A stretch of 64,000 bases of DNA from Micromonospora sp. WMMD1128 (lineage in GTDB: Bacteria > Actinomycetota > Actinomycetes > Mycobacteriales > Micromonosporaceae), in assembly GCF_027497235.1 (NCBI RefSeq), contig NZ_CP114902.1, positions 3,994,001-4,058,000 of the forward strand, read 5' to 3'. Numbering within the stretch: the first letter of the stretch is position 1; every line of letters starts with the position of its first letter. The position numbers and the translations under genes are program-made. Shown in pieces: positions 1 to 11,398 of the stretch. The notes beneath the pieces were generated by a model. It was not told where the DNA came from. It did not search any database and worked only from the letters and a program-made list of their open reading frames with translations.

Positions 1-124
1 CGCCGAGCGAGCCGGCGAGCAGCCCCAGCGCCGGATGACCCGCCGTTGAGCGGGCGTTGATCGACCTTTTGACTTGGCGGCGCCCGGCGCCGTCCCCCGG
101 ATACCCAGCAGGTGAGGAGTGACC

Positions 125-961
125 GTGACGTCCACGAGAGACCGCCAGCGGGCGGCGGCGCGGGCCCGGCTCGAACGGGAGATGGCCGAGCGGGCCGGCA
201 AGGCCCGCAAGCGCCGGCAGACGCAGGCGATCGTCGGCGCCGCCGCCGTGCTGGTGCTCGTCGTGGCCGGCACCGTCTGGCTCGTCACGTCGCTCGGCGA
301 CGACGACGAGAAGTCCGGCGACACCGCCGCCGCCGGCTTCGCCCAGTGCGCCTACACGGAGGTGCCCAAGGAGGGCCGGCCGGCGCAGATCAAGGATGTC
401 GGGCTGCCACCGACGCAGCAGGTCGACAAGGGCAGCCAGACGATGACGATCGAGACCAACCTGGGCCCGATCACCGCCAAGCTCGACCGGGCCGCGGTGC
501 CCTGCACCGCCGGCAGCTTCACCCACCTGGCCAGCAAGGGTTTCTTCGACAACACCAAGTGCCACCGGCTGGTCACCGAGGGCATCAAGGTGCTCCAGTG
601 CGGCGACCCGAGCGCGACCGGCAAGGGCTGGCGGGACACCGACGGCACCGGCGGGCCGAGCTACAACCTGGCCGAGGAGAACCTCCCCACCAACAAGCGC
701 CCGCCGTACCCGGAGGGCGTCATCGCGATGGCCAACTCCGGCCAGCCCGGCAGCACCGGCAGCCAGTTCTTCATCGTGTACGGCGACAGCCAGCTCGACC
801 CGAACTACACCGTGCTGGGCACCATCACCGGCGGCATGGACGTGGTGAAGCAGGTCGCCGCCGCGGGTGACGACGGCGCGTTCGCCGAGCAGGCCGGCGG
901 CGGTCACCCGAAGAAGGAGATCGTCATGACCAAGGTGACGATGAGCGACATCGAGGGCTGA
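125..961 (+). CDS. Membrane-anchored cyclophilin-type peptidyl-prolyl isomerase
   Basis: Peptidyl-prolyl cis-trans isomerase that should act on the outer face of the membrane. The 278-residue protein has a basic N-terminal cytoplasmic stretch, one membrane segment at about residues 36-56, an acidic linker, and a cyclophilin domain from about residue 100. That domain shows the family pattern FTHLASKGFF, CHRL and GSQFFIVYGD. GTG at 125 is chosen because GAGGAG ends 5 bases upstream; an in-frame GTG at 119 overlaps that ribosome site. It converges on relA, and a shared hairpin lies between them. The same neighbour pair (ppiB next to relA) is known in Mycobacterium. Confidence 0.93.
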   Translation: MTSTRDRQRAAARARLEREMAERAGKARKRRQTQAIVGAAAVLVLVVAGTVWLVTSLGDDDEKSGDTAAAGFAQCAYTEVPKEGRPAQIKDVGLPPTQQVDKGSQTMTIETNLGPITAKLDRAAVPCTAGSFTHLASKGFFDNTKCHRLVTEGIKVLQCGDPSATGKGWRDTDGTGGPSYNLAEENLPTNKRPPYPEGVIAMANSGQPGSTGSQFFIVYGDSQLDPNYTVLGTITGGMDVVKQVAAAGDDGAFAEQAGGGHPKKEIVMTKVTMSDIEG

Positions 962-977
962 CCCCGAGTCCGACGAG

Positions 978-1008
978 AAACGCCCGCCGGTCGGACCGGC
1001 GGGCGTTT
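978..1008. terminator. Bidirectional terminator between cyclophilin gene and relA
   Basis: A perfect 13-bp stem (978-990 with 996-1008) has a 5-base loop. It starts with AAA and ends with TTTT on the plus strand, so it can stop transcripts from both convergent genes. Confidence 0.85.
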
Positions 1009-1023
1009 TCCGTGCGCAGGCTC

Positions 1024-3480
<2,457 letters not shown>

Positions 3481-3709
3481 CGGCCTCCTCACCGTTCGCC
3501 GGGATGCGCCGGCCGTCGGGCCGACGTCTGGTCCAACCGACCCGGGGGTCGGTGTTGTTCCGCGCCGGCCACCGGGGCTGCGCCCCGGCGGCTTCGCCGC
3601 CCGGACGGTCACCCGCCCGGTCAGGCAATGGGCAATCCTACCGGTACGCAGGGTGCGCCGCCGCTCCCCCGGACGCCCCGTGCCGGCGGACCGACCGGGT
3701 GCCGGCGGG

Positions 3710-4288
3710 TCACACGGTCAACAGGGCATGGACCGGACGCGGGGCCAGCCGCTCCCGGCCCCCGAGGAAGCCCAACTCCAGCAGGACGGTGAAGCCGGAG
3801 ACGGTGCCGCCGGCACGCTCCACCAGGTCGAGCGTGGCCTCGGCGGTCCCGCCGGTGGCGAGCACGTCGTCGAGCACCAGCACCCGGTGGCCGGCGGTGA
3901 ACGCGTCCTGGTGGACCTCGAGCGTCGCCTCGCCGTACTCCAGCGCGTAGGAAGCCGAATGGGTCGCGCGGGGCAGCTTGCCGGCCTTGCGCACCGGCAC
4001 CACGCCGACCCCGGTGGCGTACGCGACGGCCGCGGCCAGCACGAACCCGCGCGCCTCGATGCCCACCACGGCGTCGAACGAGTCGGGCCCGTGGTAGGCG
4101 ATGATCCCGTCGATCACCTCGCGGAACGCCACGCCGTCGGCGAACAGCGGCATCAGGTCCTTGAACATGACCCCCGGCTTGGGGAAGTCCGGCACGTCGA
4201 GCGTCCGGCTGGCGACCAGCTGGGCGGCCTCCGGGCCGCTGTCTCCCCGTACGCCTGCGGTGTGGGTCTCCGTCACGGTGCGTCCCAT
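3710..4288 (-). CDS. apt: Adenine phosphoribosyltransferase
   Basis: Salvages adenine to AMP using PRPP. The 192 residues include the family opening ([18 protein letters not shown]), the GIEARGF loop and the PRPP-binding motif [14 protein letters not shown] near residue 135. ATG at 4288 has GAGAGGA a few bases upstream. The N-terminus before the core runs about 20 residues longer than minimal APRTs, so a downstream GTG (residue 5) is possible. It lies between secF and relA, the order known in other actinobacteria, but a strong hairpin separates it from secF, so it probably has its own promoter. Confidence 0.95.
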   Translation of the reverse strand: MGRTVTETHTAGVRGDSGPEAAQLVASRTLDVPDFPKPGVMFKDLMPLFADGVAFREVIDGIIAYHGPDSFDAVVGIEARGFVLAAAVAYATGVGVVPVRKAGKLPRATHSASYALEYGEATLEVHQDAFTAGHRVLVLDDVLATGGTAEATLDLVERAGGTVSGFTVLLELGFLGGRERLAPRPVHALLTV

Positions 4289-4304
4289 GTCCTCTCGAAA
4301 CGAC

Positions 4305-4348
4305 GACGGCGTCCGTCATGCGGTGGCAACAGCATGACGGACGCCGTC
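4305..4348 (-). terminator. Strong hairpin between secF and apt
   Basis: A perfect 17-bp stem (4305-4321 with 4332-4348) has a 10-base loop and lies 26 bases after the secF stop. It is the probable terminator of the yajC-secD-secF transcript. No clear U-run follows, so intrinsic termination is inferred from stem strength and position. Confidence 0.75.
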
Positions 4349-4373
4349 CGGTCGGTTCTGCCCGGCCCGGCGG

Positions 4374-5555
4374 TCAGCGGCGCTTCGCGCCACCCGGCCG
4401 GTTGCCCCCGCCGGGACGGCCGCCCCGGGCGCCGCTGGGGCGCTTGCCGCTGGGGCGCGCGCCGACCTTCGGCGCGGCGCCGGCCAGGGCCGCGTCCGCC
4501 TCGACCGGCTGGTCGCCGCTCGGGGCGGGACGCGGGGCGCCCTTCGGCGTGACCTCGCCCCGGGAGATGGCCGCCCGGCGGGCGTGCACCCGCTTGTTGT
4601 GCGCGCTGATCCGCGGGTCCTGGTTCTTCAGCAGCACCAGCAGCGGGGTGGCCAGCAGGATCGAGGTGAGGAACGCCACCGCCATGCCGACGAAGAGCAC
4701 CAGGCCCAGGTCCTTCAGGGTGCCCGCGCCGAGCAGGCCGGCACCGATGAACAGCAGGCCGCCGACCGGGAGCAGCGCCACCACCGAGGTGTTCAGCGAC
4801 CGCATGAGGCTCTGGTTGAGCGCCAGGTTGGACGCCTCGCCGTAGGTCAGGTTGTTGTTCGCGGTGATGCCGCGGGTGTTCTCCTGCACCTTGTCGAAGA
4901 CCACCACCACGTCGTAGAGCGCGAAGCCCAGGATGGTGAGGAAACCGATGATCGTCGACGGGGTGACCTCGAAGCCGACGAGCGAGTAGATGCCGGAGGT
5001 GAGGACCAGGTTGGTGAGCAGCGAGATGATCGCGGCGACCGCCATCCGCCACTCGAAGCGCAGCACCAGGTAGACCGTCACCACGGCGAGGAAGATCAGC
5101 AGGCCGAGGAACGCCCGCGAGGTGACCTGACTGCCCCACGCCTCGGAGACCTGGCTGCCGCTGATCTGGTCGGCCTGGATGCCGAACTTCTCCGCCATGG
5201 CGGTCTTGGCCGCGTTGGCCTGCTCGGCGGTGAGCTGCCCGGTGCGCATCTCGTAGTATTCGCCGCTGGTGCCGCCGACCTTCTGCGCGGTTACCACCTG
5301 CACGTCGGGGGCCTCGGCGGCCAGCGCCTCGTCGACGGTCTGCTCGGCCCGGTCCAGCGTGCCGACGCTGGCCGGCACCTGGAACGAGTTGCCGCCGGCG
5401 AACTCGATGCCGAGCTTGAAGCCGTTGAGCGCGAAGCTCAGCACGGCGATCAGCACCAGCGCGCCGGCCACACCGAACCAGAGCTTGCGCTTGCCGACGA
5501 TGTTGAGATCGGCCTCGCCACGGTAGAGCCGGGCGGCCAGACCACTCTTAGCCAT
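4374..5555 (-). CDS. secF: Protein translocase subunit SecF
   Basis: Membrane partner of SecD that uses the proton gradient to pull exported proteins through the Sec channel. The 393 residues carry a first membrane segment at about 27-45, a periplasmic domain, and five further helices including GFALYDVVVVFDKVQEN, the SecF signature. The C-terminal tail of about 90 residues is rich in Pro, Gly and Arg and looks disordered and cytoplasmic. ATG at 5555 follows the secD stop by one base, so translation is likely coupled. Confidence 0.97.
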   Translation of the reverse strand: MAKSGLAARLYRGEADLNIVGKRKLWFGVAGALVLIAVLSFALNGFKLGIEFAGGNSFQVPASVGTLDRAEQTVDEALAAEAPDVQVVTAQKVGGTSGEYYEMRTGQLTAEQANAAKTAMAEKFGIQADQISGSQVSEAWGSQVTSRAFLGLLIFLAVVTVYLVLRFEWRMAVAAIISLLTNLVLTSGIYSLVGFEVTPSTIIGFLTILGFALYDVVVVFDKVQENTRGITANNNLTYGEASNLALNQSLMRSLNTSVVALLPVGGLLFIGAGLLGAGTLKDLGLVLFVGMAVAFLTSILLATPLLVLLKNQDPRISAHNKRVHARRAAISRGEVTPKGAPRPAPSGDQPVEADAALAGAAPKVGARPSGKRPSGARGGRPGGGNRPGGAKRR

Positions 5556-5556
5556 C

Positions 5557-7482
5557 TCAGGCCTCCTTGACGCGCGGGTTGCGGGCCGTGCCCGACTCGG
5601 CCGACCGGGCCGGCAGCGCCCGGCCCAGACCGCTCACCCGCGGGGACAGGAACGCCCGGGTGCGGGCGAACATCGTCATGATCGGGTGACGGAAGAGGAA
5701 CACGACGACCAGGTCCAGCACGGTCGCCAGGCCGAGCGCGAAGGCGAAGCCCTTCACCGTGCCGACCGACACGATGTAGAGCACCACGGCCGACATCAGC
5801 GTGATGGCGTTCGCCGAGATGATCGTCCGGCGGGCCCGGACCCAGGCCCGCGGCACCGCGCTACGTGGGCTGCGACCCTCGCGGATCTCGTCCTTGAGCC
5901 GTTCGAAGTAGATGACGAACGAGTCCGCCGCCACGCCGAGCGAGACGATCATGCCGGCGATGCCGGCGAGCGTGAGCGTGAACCCGATCGACCGGCCGAG
6001 CACCACGAGCGCGCCGAAGACCAGCAGCGCGGAGAGCACCAGGCTGAGGAAGATGACGGAGCCGAGCAGCCGGTAGTAGAAGAACGAGTAGATGATGACG
6101 AGCAGCATGCCGATGCCGGCCGCCAGCAGACCCGCCTGGAGGTGGCTGGAGCCCAGCGTCGCGGTGACGTTCTGCTGCTCCTGCGGGACGAACGTCACCG
6201 GCAGTGCGCCGTAGCGCAGCTGGCTGGCGAGCGCGTTCGCCGACTTGCTGTCGAAGCTGCCGGTGATCTGCGAGTCGCCGGTGAGCACGCCCTGGATCTC
6301 CGGCGAGGAGACGATCTCGTTGTCCAGCACCACGGCGACCCGGCACTTGCCGTCCTGGCCGAGCGCGGTCTGGTCGCACGCCTGACCCTCGTTGTTGAAC
6401 GACTCACGGGTCAGCGCGGTCCACTTCTCCTGGCCCTTGCCGGTGAAGTTGAGGCTGACCACCCAGGAGCTGGTCTGGTCGAGCTGGGCGGAGGCGTTCT
6501 TGACGTCGGTGCCCAGCACCTTGGCCACGTCGAGCAGGTATTTCGCGCCGGACTCGCAGGCCACCGCCTTCTGCTTCTCGTCCTTGATCGAGGCGGCCGG
6601 CCGCTTGTCGAGCTGGGCGCAGGTGATGGTGGGGACGTTGAACTGCATCTCCACCGGCAGCACCGCGACCTCCTGCGGGGTCAGCGTGCCGAACGGCTTG
6701 AGCTTGTCCGCCAGCGACGGGTCGGTGGCGAGGTCGGCCGGGGCCTGGAGGCCCGAGGCGGCGGCCCACGCGGCGGCGCCCACCTTCTGCTGCACGGCCT
6801 GGCGCTGCTGCTCGATGCTCTGCGGCACCGGCTCGGCGCTGGCGCTCGGGCTCGGCGCGGCAGCGCTCGGCGTGGCCGACGGCGTGGCGCTCGCGCTCGG
6901 CGCGGGGGCCATACCGCCCTGCCCACCGGCGCTCGGCGACGCGCTGACCTTGGCGCTGCTGCTCGGCTTCGGCGACGCGCTGCCGGACGGCTTCGGCGTG
7001 GCGCTGCCCGAGGGCTGGGCGCTGCCGGACGGGGCCGGGGTGGCGCTGGGGCTCGGTGGCGGCGCGGCGGCGGCGCCGCTGCCGTCGGTGGCCTTGAGCA
7101 CCTTGCGGAAGCGCAGCTCGGCGGCGCTGCCCACGTCGGTCAGGTCACGGTTCTCGCCGGGCAGGGAGATGACGATGTTGCGGTTGCCCTCGGTGACCAC
7201 CTCCGCCTCGGCCACGCCGTAGCCGTTGACCCGGCTCTCGATGATCTGGCGCGCCTCTTCGAGGTTTTCCGAGGTCGGCGGCTTGCCGTCGACCGTGTTG
7301 GTGGCCTCGAGCGTCAGCCGGGTGCCGCCGATGAGGTCCAGGCCGAGCCGGGGCTCCAGCCGGTCCTTCCAGCCACCACTGGCGCCACCCGAGAAGAACA
7401 CCAAAAGATAGAGGACGACGAAGATGAACCCGAGCACGGCGAGCTGCCGTCCGGGGCGCATCTGTCCCTGAGGTGGTGCCAC
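5557..7482 (-). CDS. secD: Protein translocase subunit SecD
   Basis: Large partner of SecF in protein export. GTG at 7482 is chosen because it directly precedes the first membrane segment (RQLAVLGFIFVVLYLLVFF) and has AGGGAGACAGGA upstream; this gives 641 residues. The family motif GVAADSFVIYFERLKDEI sits in the fourth helix region. The first periplasmic domain is split by a low-complexity Ser/Pro/Ala run at about residues 136-219, unlike the compact E. coli protein. It lies between yajC and secF as one operon. Confidence 0.96.
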   Translation of the reverse strand: MAPPQGQMRPGRQLAVLGFIFVVLYLLVFFSGGASGGWKDRLEPRLGLDLIGGTRLTLEATNTVDGKPPTSENLEEARQIIESRVNGYGVAEAEVVTEGNRNIVISLPGENRDLTDVGSAAELRFRKVLKATDGSGAAAAPPPSPSATPAPSGSAQPSGSATPKPSGSASPKPSSSAKVSASPSAGGQGGMAPAPSASATPSATPSAAAPSPSASAEPVPQSIEQQRQAVQQKVGAAAWAAASGLQAPADLATDPSLADKLKPFGTLTPQEVAVLPVEMQFNVPTITCAQLDKRPAASIKDEKQKAVACESGAKYLLDVAKVLGTDVKNASAQLDQTSSWVVSLNFTGKGQEKWTALTRESFNNEGQACDQTALGQDGKCRVAVVLDNEIVSSPEIQGVLTGDSQITGSFDSKSANALASQLRYGALPVTFVPQEQQNVTATLGSSHLQAGLLAAGIGMLLVIIYSFFYYRLLGSVIFLSLVLSALLVFGALVVLGRSIGFTLTLAGIAGMIVSLGVAADSFVIYFERLKDEIREGRSPRSAVPRAWVRARRTIISANAITLMSAVVLYIVSVGTVKGFAFALGLATVLDLVVVFLFRHPIMTMFARTRAFLSPRVSGLGRALPARSAESGTARNPRVKEA

Positions 7483-7706
7483 GGCTGTCCTGTCTCCCTG
7501 TACGGTCGCGCCGTTTCCACGGCGGCGACAACTGTCGGGCCGGGGGTGTCCGCCCGACTGCTCCGGCTTGCCGGCGCCGGTGACCGGCACGCCGACCCGG
7601 TCGCGACGCGGGGGCATCGCGCGGGCCTGGCCGCGTGCCGGCGTCGGACGCCGACCCAACTATCCACTTCTGGGGGGTGTTTCCGCTGCCCCGTTCGGGG
7701 CGATGG

Positions 7707-8051
7707 TCACTCCTTGACCGGTTCGGTCTCCTCGCTGATCGTCTCCGCCTCGGGCGCCTCGGCCCGCTTGACCACCCGGGCGATGGCGGGACGGGCATAA
7801 CGGGTCTGCACGCCCGGCGCGACCTCCAGCAGGACCGTCTCGTCCTCGATCGCGGTGACCGTGCCGTGCAGGCCGCCGATGGTGACCACCTCGTCGCCGG
7901 GGGCGAGGGCGGACTGCATCTGCTCCGCCTCGCGACGGCGCTTCTGCTGCGGACGGATCATCATGAAGTACATGACGACGAAGAGCAGAGCGATCATGAG
8001 GATCGGCGTCAGACCGCCGGCTCCCCCGCCACTCGCTGCTGCGTAAAGCAC
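7707..8051 (-). CDS. yajC: Preprotein translocase subunit YajC
   Basis: Small accessory membrane protein of the Sec translocon. Of 114 residues, one membrane helix spans about 14-32, followed by the family motif IRPQQKRRREAE and a small beta domain (GDEVVTIGGLHGTV). The C-terminus is acidic. GTG at 8051 has GGAAGG about 8 bases upstream. It heads the yajC-secD-secF operon; 224 bases separate it from secD. Confidence 0.95.
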   Translation of the reverse strand: MLYAAASGGGAGGLTPILMIALLFVVMYFMMIRPQQKRRREAEQMQSALAPGDEVVTIGGLHGTVTAIEDETVLLEVAPGVQTRYARPAIARVVKRAEAPEAETISEETEPVKE

Positions 8052-8189
8052 GGTGTCGACCTTCCGGTTGGCCCCCGCCGGCCCCGGGGGGCGCCGCTGC
8101 GGAGGCGGATTCTCACGTCCTGTACAGACCGCGGCGAAGTCTAGTCCCTGCTCCTGAGAAGACCGAACGCGACACAGATCACGAACGGA

Positions 8190-9254
8190 TCACGGCTGGT
8201 CGATCTGGGTCGAGAACAGATCGGGCCCCGGAGGGGTGTCCGCGCCAAATGTACCATTCGGGGGAATCCGGCCGAGATGATGCCAGGCGGCCCCCGTGGC
8301 CACCCGGCCCCGGGGCGTACGCGCCAGCAGACCGGCCCGGACCAGGAACGGCTCGCAGACCTCCTCGACCGTGTCCGGCTGCTCCCCCACCGCCACGGCC
8401 AGGGTGGAGACCCCGACCGGGCCACCCCGGAACGAGTCGACGAGCGCGGTCAGCACCGCCCGGTCGAGCCGGTCCAGGCCGAGCGCGTCCACGTCGTAGA
8501 CGGTGAGCGCGGACCGGGCGGTCTCCACCGTGACCACCCCGTCGGCCCGAACCTCGGCATAGTCGCGGACCCGGCGCAGCAGCCGGTTGGCGATCCGCGG
8601 CGTGCCCCGGGACCGGCCGGCGATCTCGGCCGCGCCGTCCGGCGTGATCGGCACGCCGAGGATCCGCGCGGACCGGTGCAGCAGCGTCTCCAGGTCGGCC
8701 GGCGAGTAGAAGTCGAGGTGCGCGACGAAGCCGAACCGGTCCCGCATCGGCCCGGTCAGCAGGCCGGCACGGGTGGTGGCGCCGACGAGCGTGAACGGCT
8801 CCACGTCGAGCGGGATGGCGGTGGCGCCCGGCCCCTTGCCCACCACCACGTCGACCCGGAAATCCTCCATGGCGCTGTAGAGCAGTTCCTCGGCCGGCTT
8901 GGCGATCCGGTGGATCTCGTCGATGAAGAGCACGTCGCCCTCGGCCAGGCTGGTCAGGATCGCGGCCAGGTCGCCGGAGCGCTCGATCGCCGGCCCGCTG
9001 GTCACCCGGATGCCCGTGCCCAGCTCGGCGGCGACGATGTTGGCCAGGCTGGTCTTCCCGAGGCCGGGTGGGCCCGACAGCAGGATGTGGTCGGGTGGGG
9101 AGCCGCGCCGCATCGCGCCCTGCAACAGCAGGTCGAGCTGGTCGCGGACCCGGTCCTGGGCGATGAACTCGGCGAGCCGCTTCGGCCGGACGCTGGCCTC
9201 CGCGTCCAGGTCGGTGTCGTTGACGTACGCCGAGACCAGGTTGTCGTTGCTCAT
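8190..9254 (-). CDS. ruvB: Holliday junction branch migration ATPase RuvB
   Basis: Hexameric AAA+ motor that drives branch migration of Holliday junctions with RuvA. The 354 residues show Walker A ([10 protein letters not shown]), Walker B (LFIDEIHR), the sensor region [18 protein letters not shown] with its arginine finger, and a C-terminal winged helix ([21 protein letters not shown]). ATG at 9254 (MSNDNLV) is chosen over upstream in-frame codons because it gives the family N-terminus and has GGGGGA upstream. It follows ruvA by 34 bases. Confidence 0.97.
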   Translation of the reverse strand: MSNDNLVSAYVNDTDLDAEASVRPKRLAEFIAQDRVRDQLDLLLQGAMRRGSPPDHILLSGPPGLGKTSLANIVAAELGTGIRVTSGPAIERSGDLAAILTSLAEGDVLFIDEIHRIAKPAEELLYSAMEDFRVDVVVGKGPGATAIPLDVEPFTLVGATTRAGLLTGPMRDRFGFVAHLDFYSPADLETLLHRSARILGVPITPDGAAEIAGRSRGTPRIANRLLRRVRDYAEVRADGVVTVETARSALTVYDVDALGLDRLDRAVLTALVDSFRGGPVGVSTLAVAVGEQPDTVEEVCEPFLVRAGLLARTPRGRVATGAAWHHLGRIPPNGTFGADTPPGPDLFSTQIDQP

Positions 9255-9288
9255 CCGCGCACGTCCCCCGCCGGCCGGCTCACGCTGG

Positions 9289-9891
9289 TCATCGGGTGCG
9301 CCCCAGGAGGCGGATCGCCTGCTTGAGCAGAACCGGCACCGGCGGCGTCTCGCCGTCGACGGTCTCGGCGACCGCGACCACCGCCTGCTCGGCCTGGGCG
9401 GCCGACCAGCCGAGCCCGACAAGCGCCTGACGCACCTGCTCCGGCCACGCGCCGGCGGTCACGCCGCCCGCGCCGTCCGGGCCGATCGCCACCGGGCCGA
9501 CCCGGTCCCGCAGCTCCAGCACGAGCCGCTCGGCGCCCTTCTTGCCGATGCCCGGCACCCGGGTCAGCGCGGCGAGGTCGGCGTTGGCGATCGCCTTACG
9601 GATCGCGTCCGGGGTGTGCACGGCGAGCACGGCCTGGGCCAGCCGGGGGCCGACCCCGCTCGCGGTCTGGAGCAGCTCGAACAGCGCCTTGGCGTCGTCG
9701 TCGGCGAAGCCGTAGAGGGTGAGAGAGTCCTCCCGGACCACCAGGCTGGTCGCCAGCCGGGCCGGCTGGCCGACCCGCAGGTCGGCGATGGTGCCGGGGG
9801 CGCACTGCACGGCGAGGCCGATGCCACCCACCTCCACCACAGCGTGGTCCGGACCGGTCGCGGTCACCGTGCCGCGCACACTTGCGATCAT
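9289..9891 (-). CDS. ruvA: Holliday junction DNA-binding protein RuvA
   Basis: Binds four-way junctions and loads RuvB. The 200 residues show the OB-fold start MIASVRGTV, two helix-hairpin-helix regions ([10 protein letters not shown] and [16 protein letters not shown]) and a C-terminal RuvB-contact domain ([19 protein letters not shown]). Its ATG overlaps the ruvC stop in ATGA, so the two are coupled. Confidence 0.97.
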   Translation of the reverse strand: MIASVRGTVTATGPDHAVVEVGGIGLAVQCAPGTIADLRVGQPARLATSLVVREDSLTLYGFADDDAKALFELLQTASGVGPRLAQAVLAVHTPDAIRKAIANADLAALTRVPGIGKKGAERLVLELRDRVGPVAIGPDGAGGVTAGAWPEQVRQALVGLGWSAAQAEQAVVAVAETVDGETPPVPVLLKQAIRLLGRTR

Positions 9892-10418
9892 CGTCGCGCC
9901 CCTCCTCGTCGGGCCTGGTCGGCCGCGGCGGCCAGCTTGGACCGGGTGCCGCCGCGCCAGACGTGACAGATGGCCAGCGCCAGCGCGTCGGCGGCGTCGG
10001 CCGGCCTCGGCGGCTCCGCCAACCGCAGCAGCCGGGTGACCATGGCGGTCATCTGCTTCTTGTCGGCCTGACCGGAACCGGTCACCGCCGCCTTCACCTC
10101 GCTGGGCGTGTAGGTCGTCACCGGCAGTCCGGCGCGCGCGCCGGCCAGCACCGCCACGCCGCTGGCCTGGGCGGTGCCCATCACGGTACGCACGTTGTGC
10201 TGACTGAACACGCGCTCCACCGCCACCGCGTCCGGCCGGTGCTCGGCGACCAGGTCGGTGAGCGAACGGTCCAGGTGCAGCAGGCGCATCGGCAGCTCGT
10301 CGGCCGGATCGGTGTAGACGACGTAGTAGGCGACCAGGGTGCAGGGGCGGCCCGGCACACCCTCGACCACGCCGACCCCGCACCGGGTCAGCCCCGGGTC
10401 GACGCCCAGCACCCGCAC
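9888..10418 (-). CDS. ruvC: Crossover junction endodeoxyribonuclease RuvC
   Basis: Resolves Holliday junctions by paired nicks. The 176 residues carry the catalytic acidic sites in [18 protein letters not shown] and [15 protein letters not shown] at 10418 is chosen because GGAGGAGG ends 4 bases upstream; the reading frame stays open far upstream but in sequence antisense to the next gene. It is first in the ruvC-ruvA-ruvB operon. In Mycobacterium yebC lies upstream nearby; here an unrelated divergent gene follows. Confidence 0.97.
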   Translation of the reverse strand: MRVLGVDPGLTRCGVGVVEGVPGRPCTLVAYYVVYTDPADELPMRLLHLDRSLTDLVAEHRPDAVAVERVFSQHNVRTVMGTAQASGVAVLAGARAGLPVTTYTPSEVKAAVTGSGQADKKQMTAMVTRLLRLAEPPRPADAADALALAICHVWRGGTRSKLAAAADQARRGGARR

Positions 10419-10601
10419 GCCGCCTCCTCCCCGAGCCGCCAGCAGTACGTGTGTTCGACACCCTACCGATGTGACCGCGCGGCCGGACCAGCGGACACGC
10501 CGGGGGGCGGTCGGTGACGCACGGCACCACACACCGGAACGGTCGAGTATGTGTCGACGCCCCATGTGCCCGGGGGCCACACGCCTCGTAACTTCTGCGC
10601 C

Positions 10602-11384
10602 ATGACGGCAGAACCCGTGGCGGTCCCCCACGTCGTACACGTCGACCTCTCCGGTCGCACCGCCCTGGTGACCGGCGGTGGCAGCGGCATCGGGCGGGCC
10701 TGCGCCCTGCGGTTGGCGGCGGCCGGCGCGGCGGTGGTGGTGCTGGACCGCAACGTGGAGGCGGCCAAGGCGGTGGCCGCCGAGGCGGGCGGCCGGGCCG
10801 AGGGCATCGACCTGGCCGACCCGCAGGCGGTGGACCGGCTCGACGTCGATGCCGACATCGTGGTGAACAACGCCGGGTTGCAGCACGTCGCGCCGGTGCA
10901 GGACTTCCCGGTGGAACGCTTCGAGTACATCCAGCGGGTGATGGTGGAGGCGCCGTTCCTGCTCATCCGCCGGGCGCTGCCCCGGATGTACGCGAACGGC
11001 TGGGGCCGGATCGTCAACATCTCCTCCGTGCACGGGCTGCGTGCCTCGCCGTACAAGGCGGCGTACGTCTCGGCCAAGCACGCCCTGGAGGGCCTGTCCA
11101 AGGTGGTGGCGCTCGAGGGCGCCGGGCACGGCGTGACGGCCAACTGCATCAACCCGGCGTACGTGCGGACCGCGCTCGTGGAGAGCCAGATCGCCGACCA
11201 GGCGGCCAGTCACGGCATCGGCGCGGACGAGGTGGTGGAGAAGATCATGCTGGCCCGGGCGGCGATCAAGCGGCTGATCGAGCCGGAGGAGGTGGCCGAG
11301 CTGGTGGCGTACCTGTGCGCGCCGCCCGCCGCGTTCCTCACCGGCGCCTCGATCGCCCTCGACGGGGGCTGGACGGCCAACTAG
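10602..11384 (+). CDS. Short-chain dehydrogenase, 3-hydroxybutyrate dehydrogenase type
   Basis: NAD-dependent oxidoreductase. The 260 residues have the SDR cofactor motif [10 protein letters not shown], the structural NNAG and the catalytic Ser-Tyr-Lys set in NISSVHG and [13 protein letters not shown]. The C-terminal half ([32 protein letters not shown]) matches D-beta-hydroxybutyrate dehydrogenases, which link 3-hydroxybutyrate and acetoacetate; substrate is inferred from that resemblance. ATG at 10602 is chosen to give the family start. The next gene, a PucR-type regulator, begins within 15 bases of the stop, so it may control this enzyme. Confidence 0.88.
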   Translation: MTAEPVAVPHVVHVDLSGRTALVTGGGSGIGRACALRLAAAGAAVVVLDRNVEAAKAVAAEAGGRAEGIDLADPQAVDRLDVDADIVVNNAGLQHVAPVQDFPVERFEYIQRVMVEAPFLLIRRALPRMYANGWGRIVNISSVHGLRASPYKAAYVSAKHALEGLSKVVALEGAGHGVTANCINPAYVRTALVESQIADQAASHGIGADEVVEKIMLARAAIKRLIEPEEVAELVAYLCAPPAAFLTGASIALDGGWTAN

Positions 11385-11398
11385 TGGCACCGCGCACA

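Noticed and set aside
1..118. Coding end or promoter left of the cyclophilin gene
   Set aside because: Short open stretches exist in several frames and TTGACT occurs at 69, but no matching -10 or recognisable protein end can be shown.
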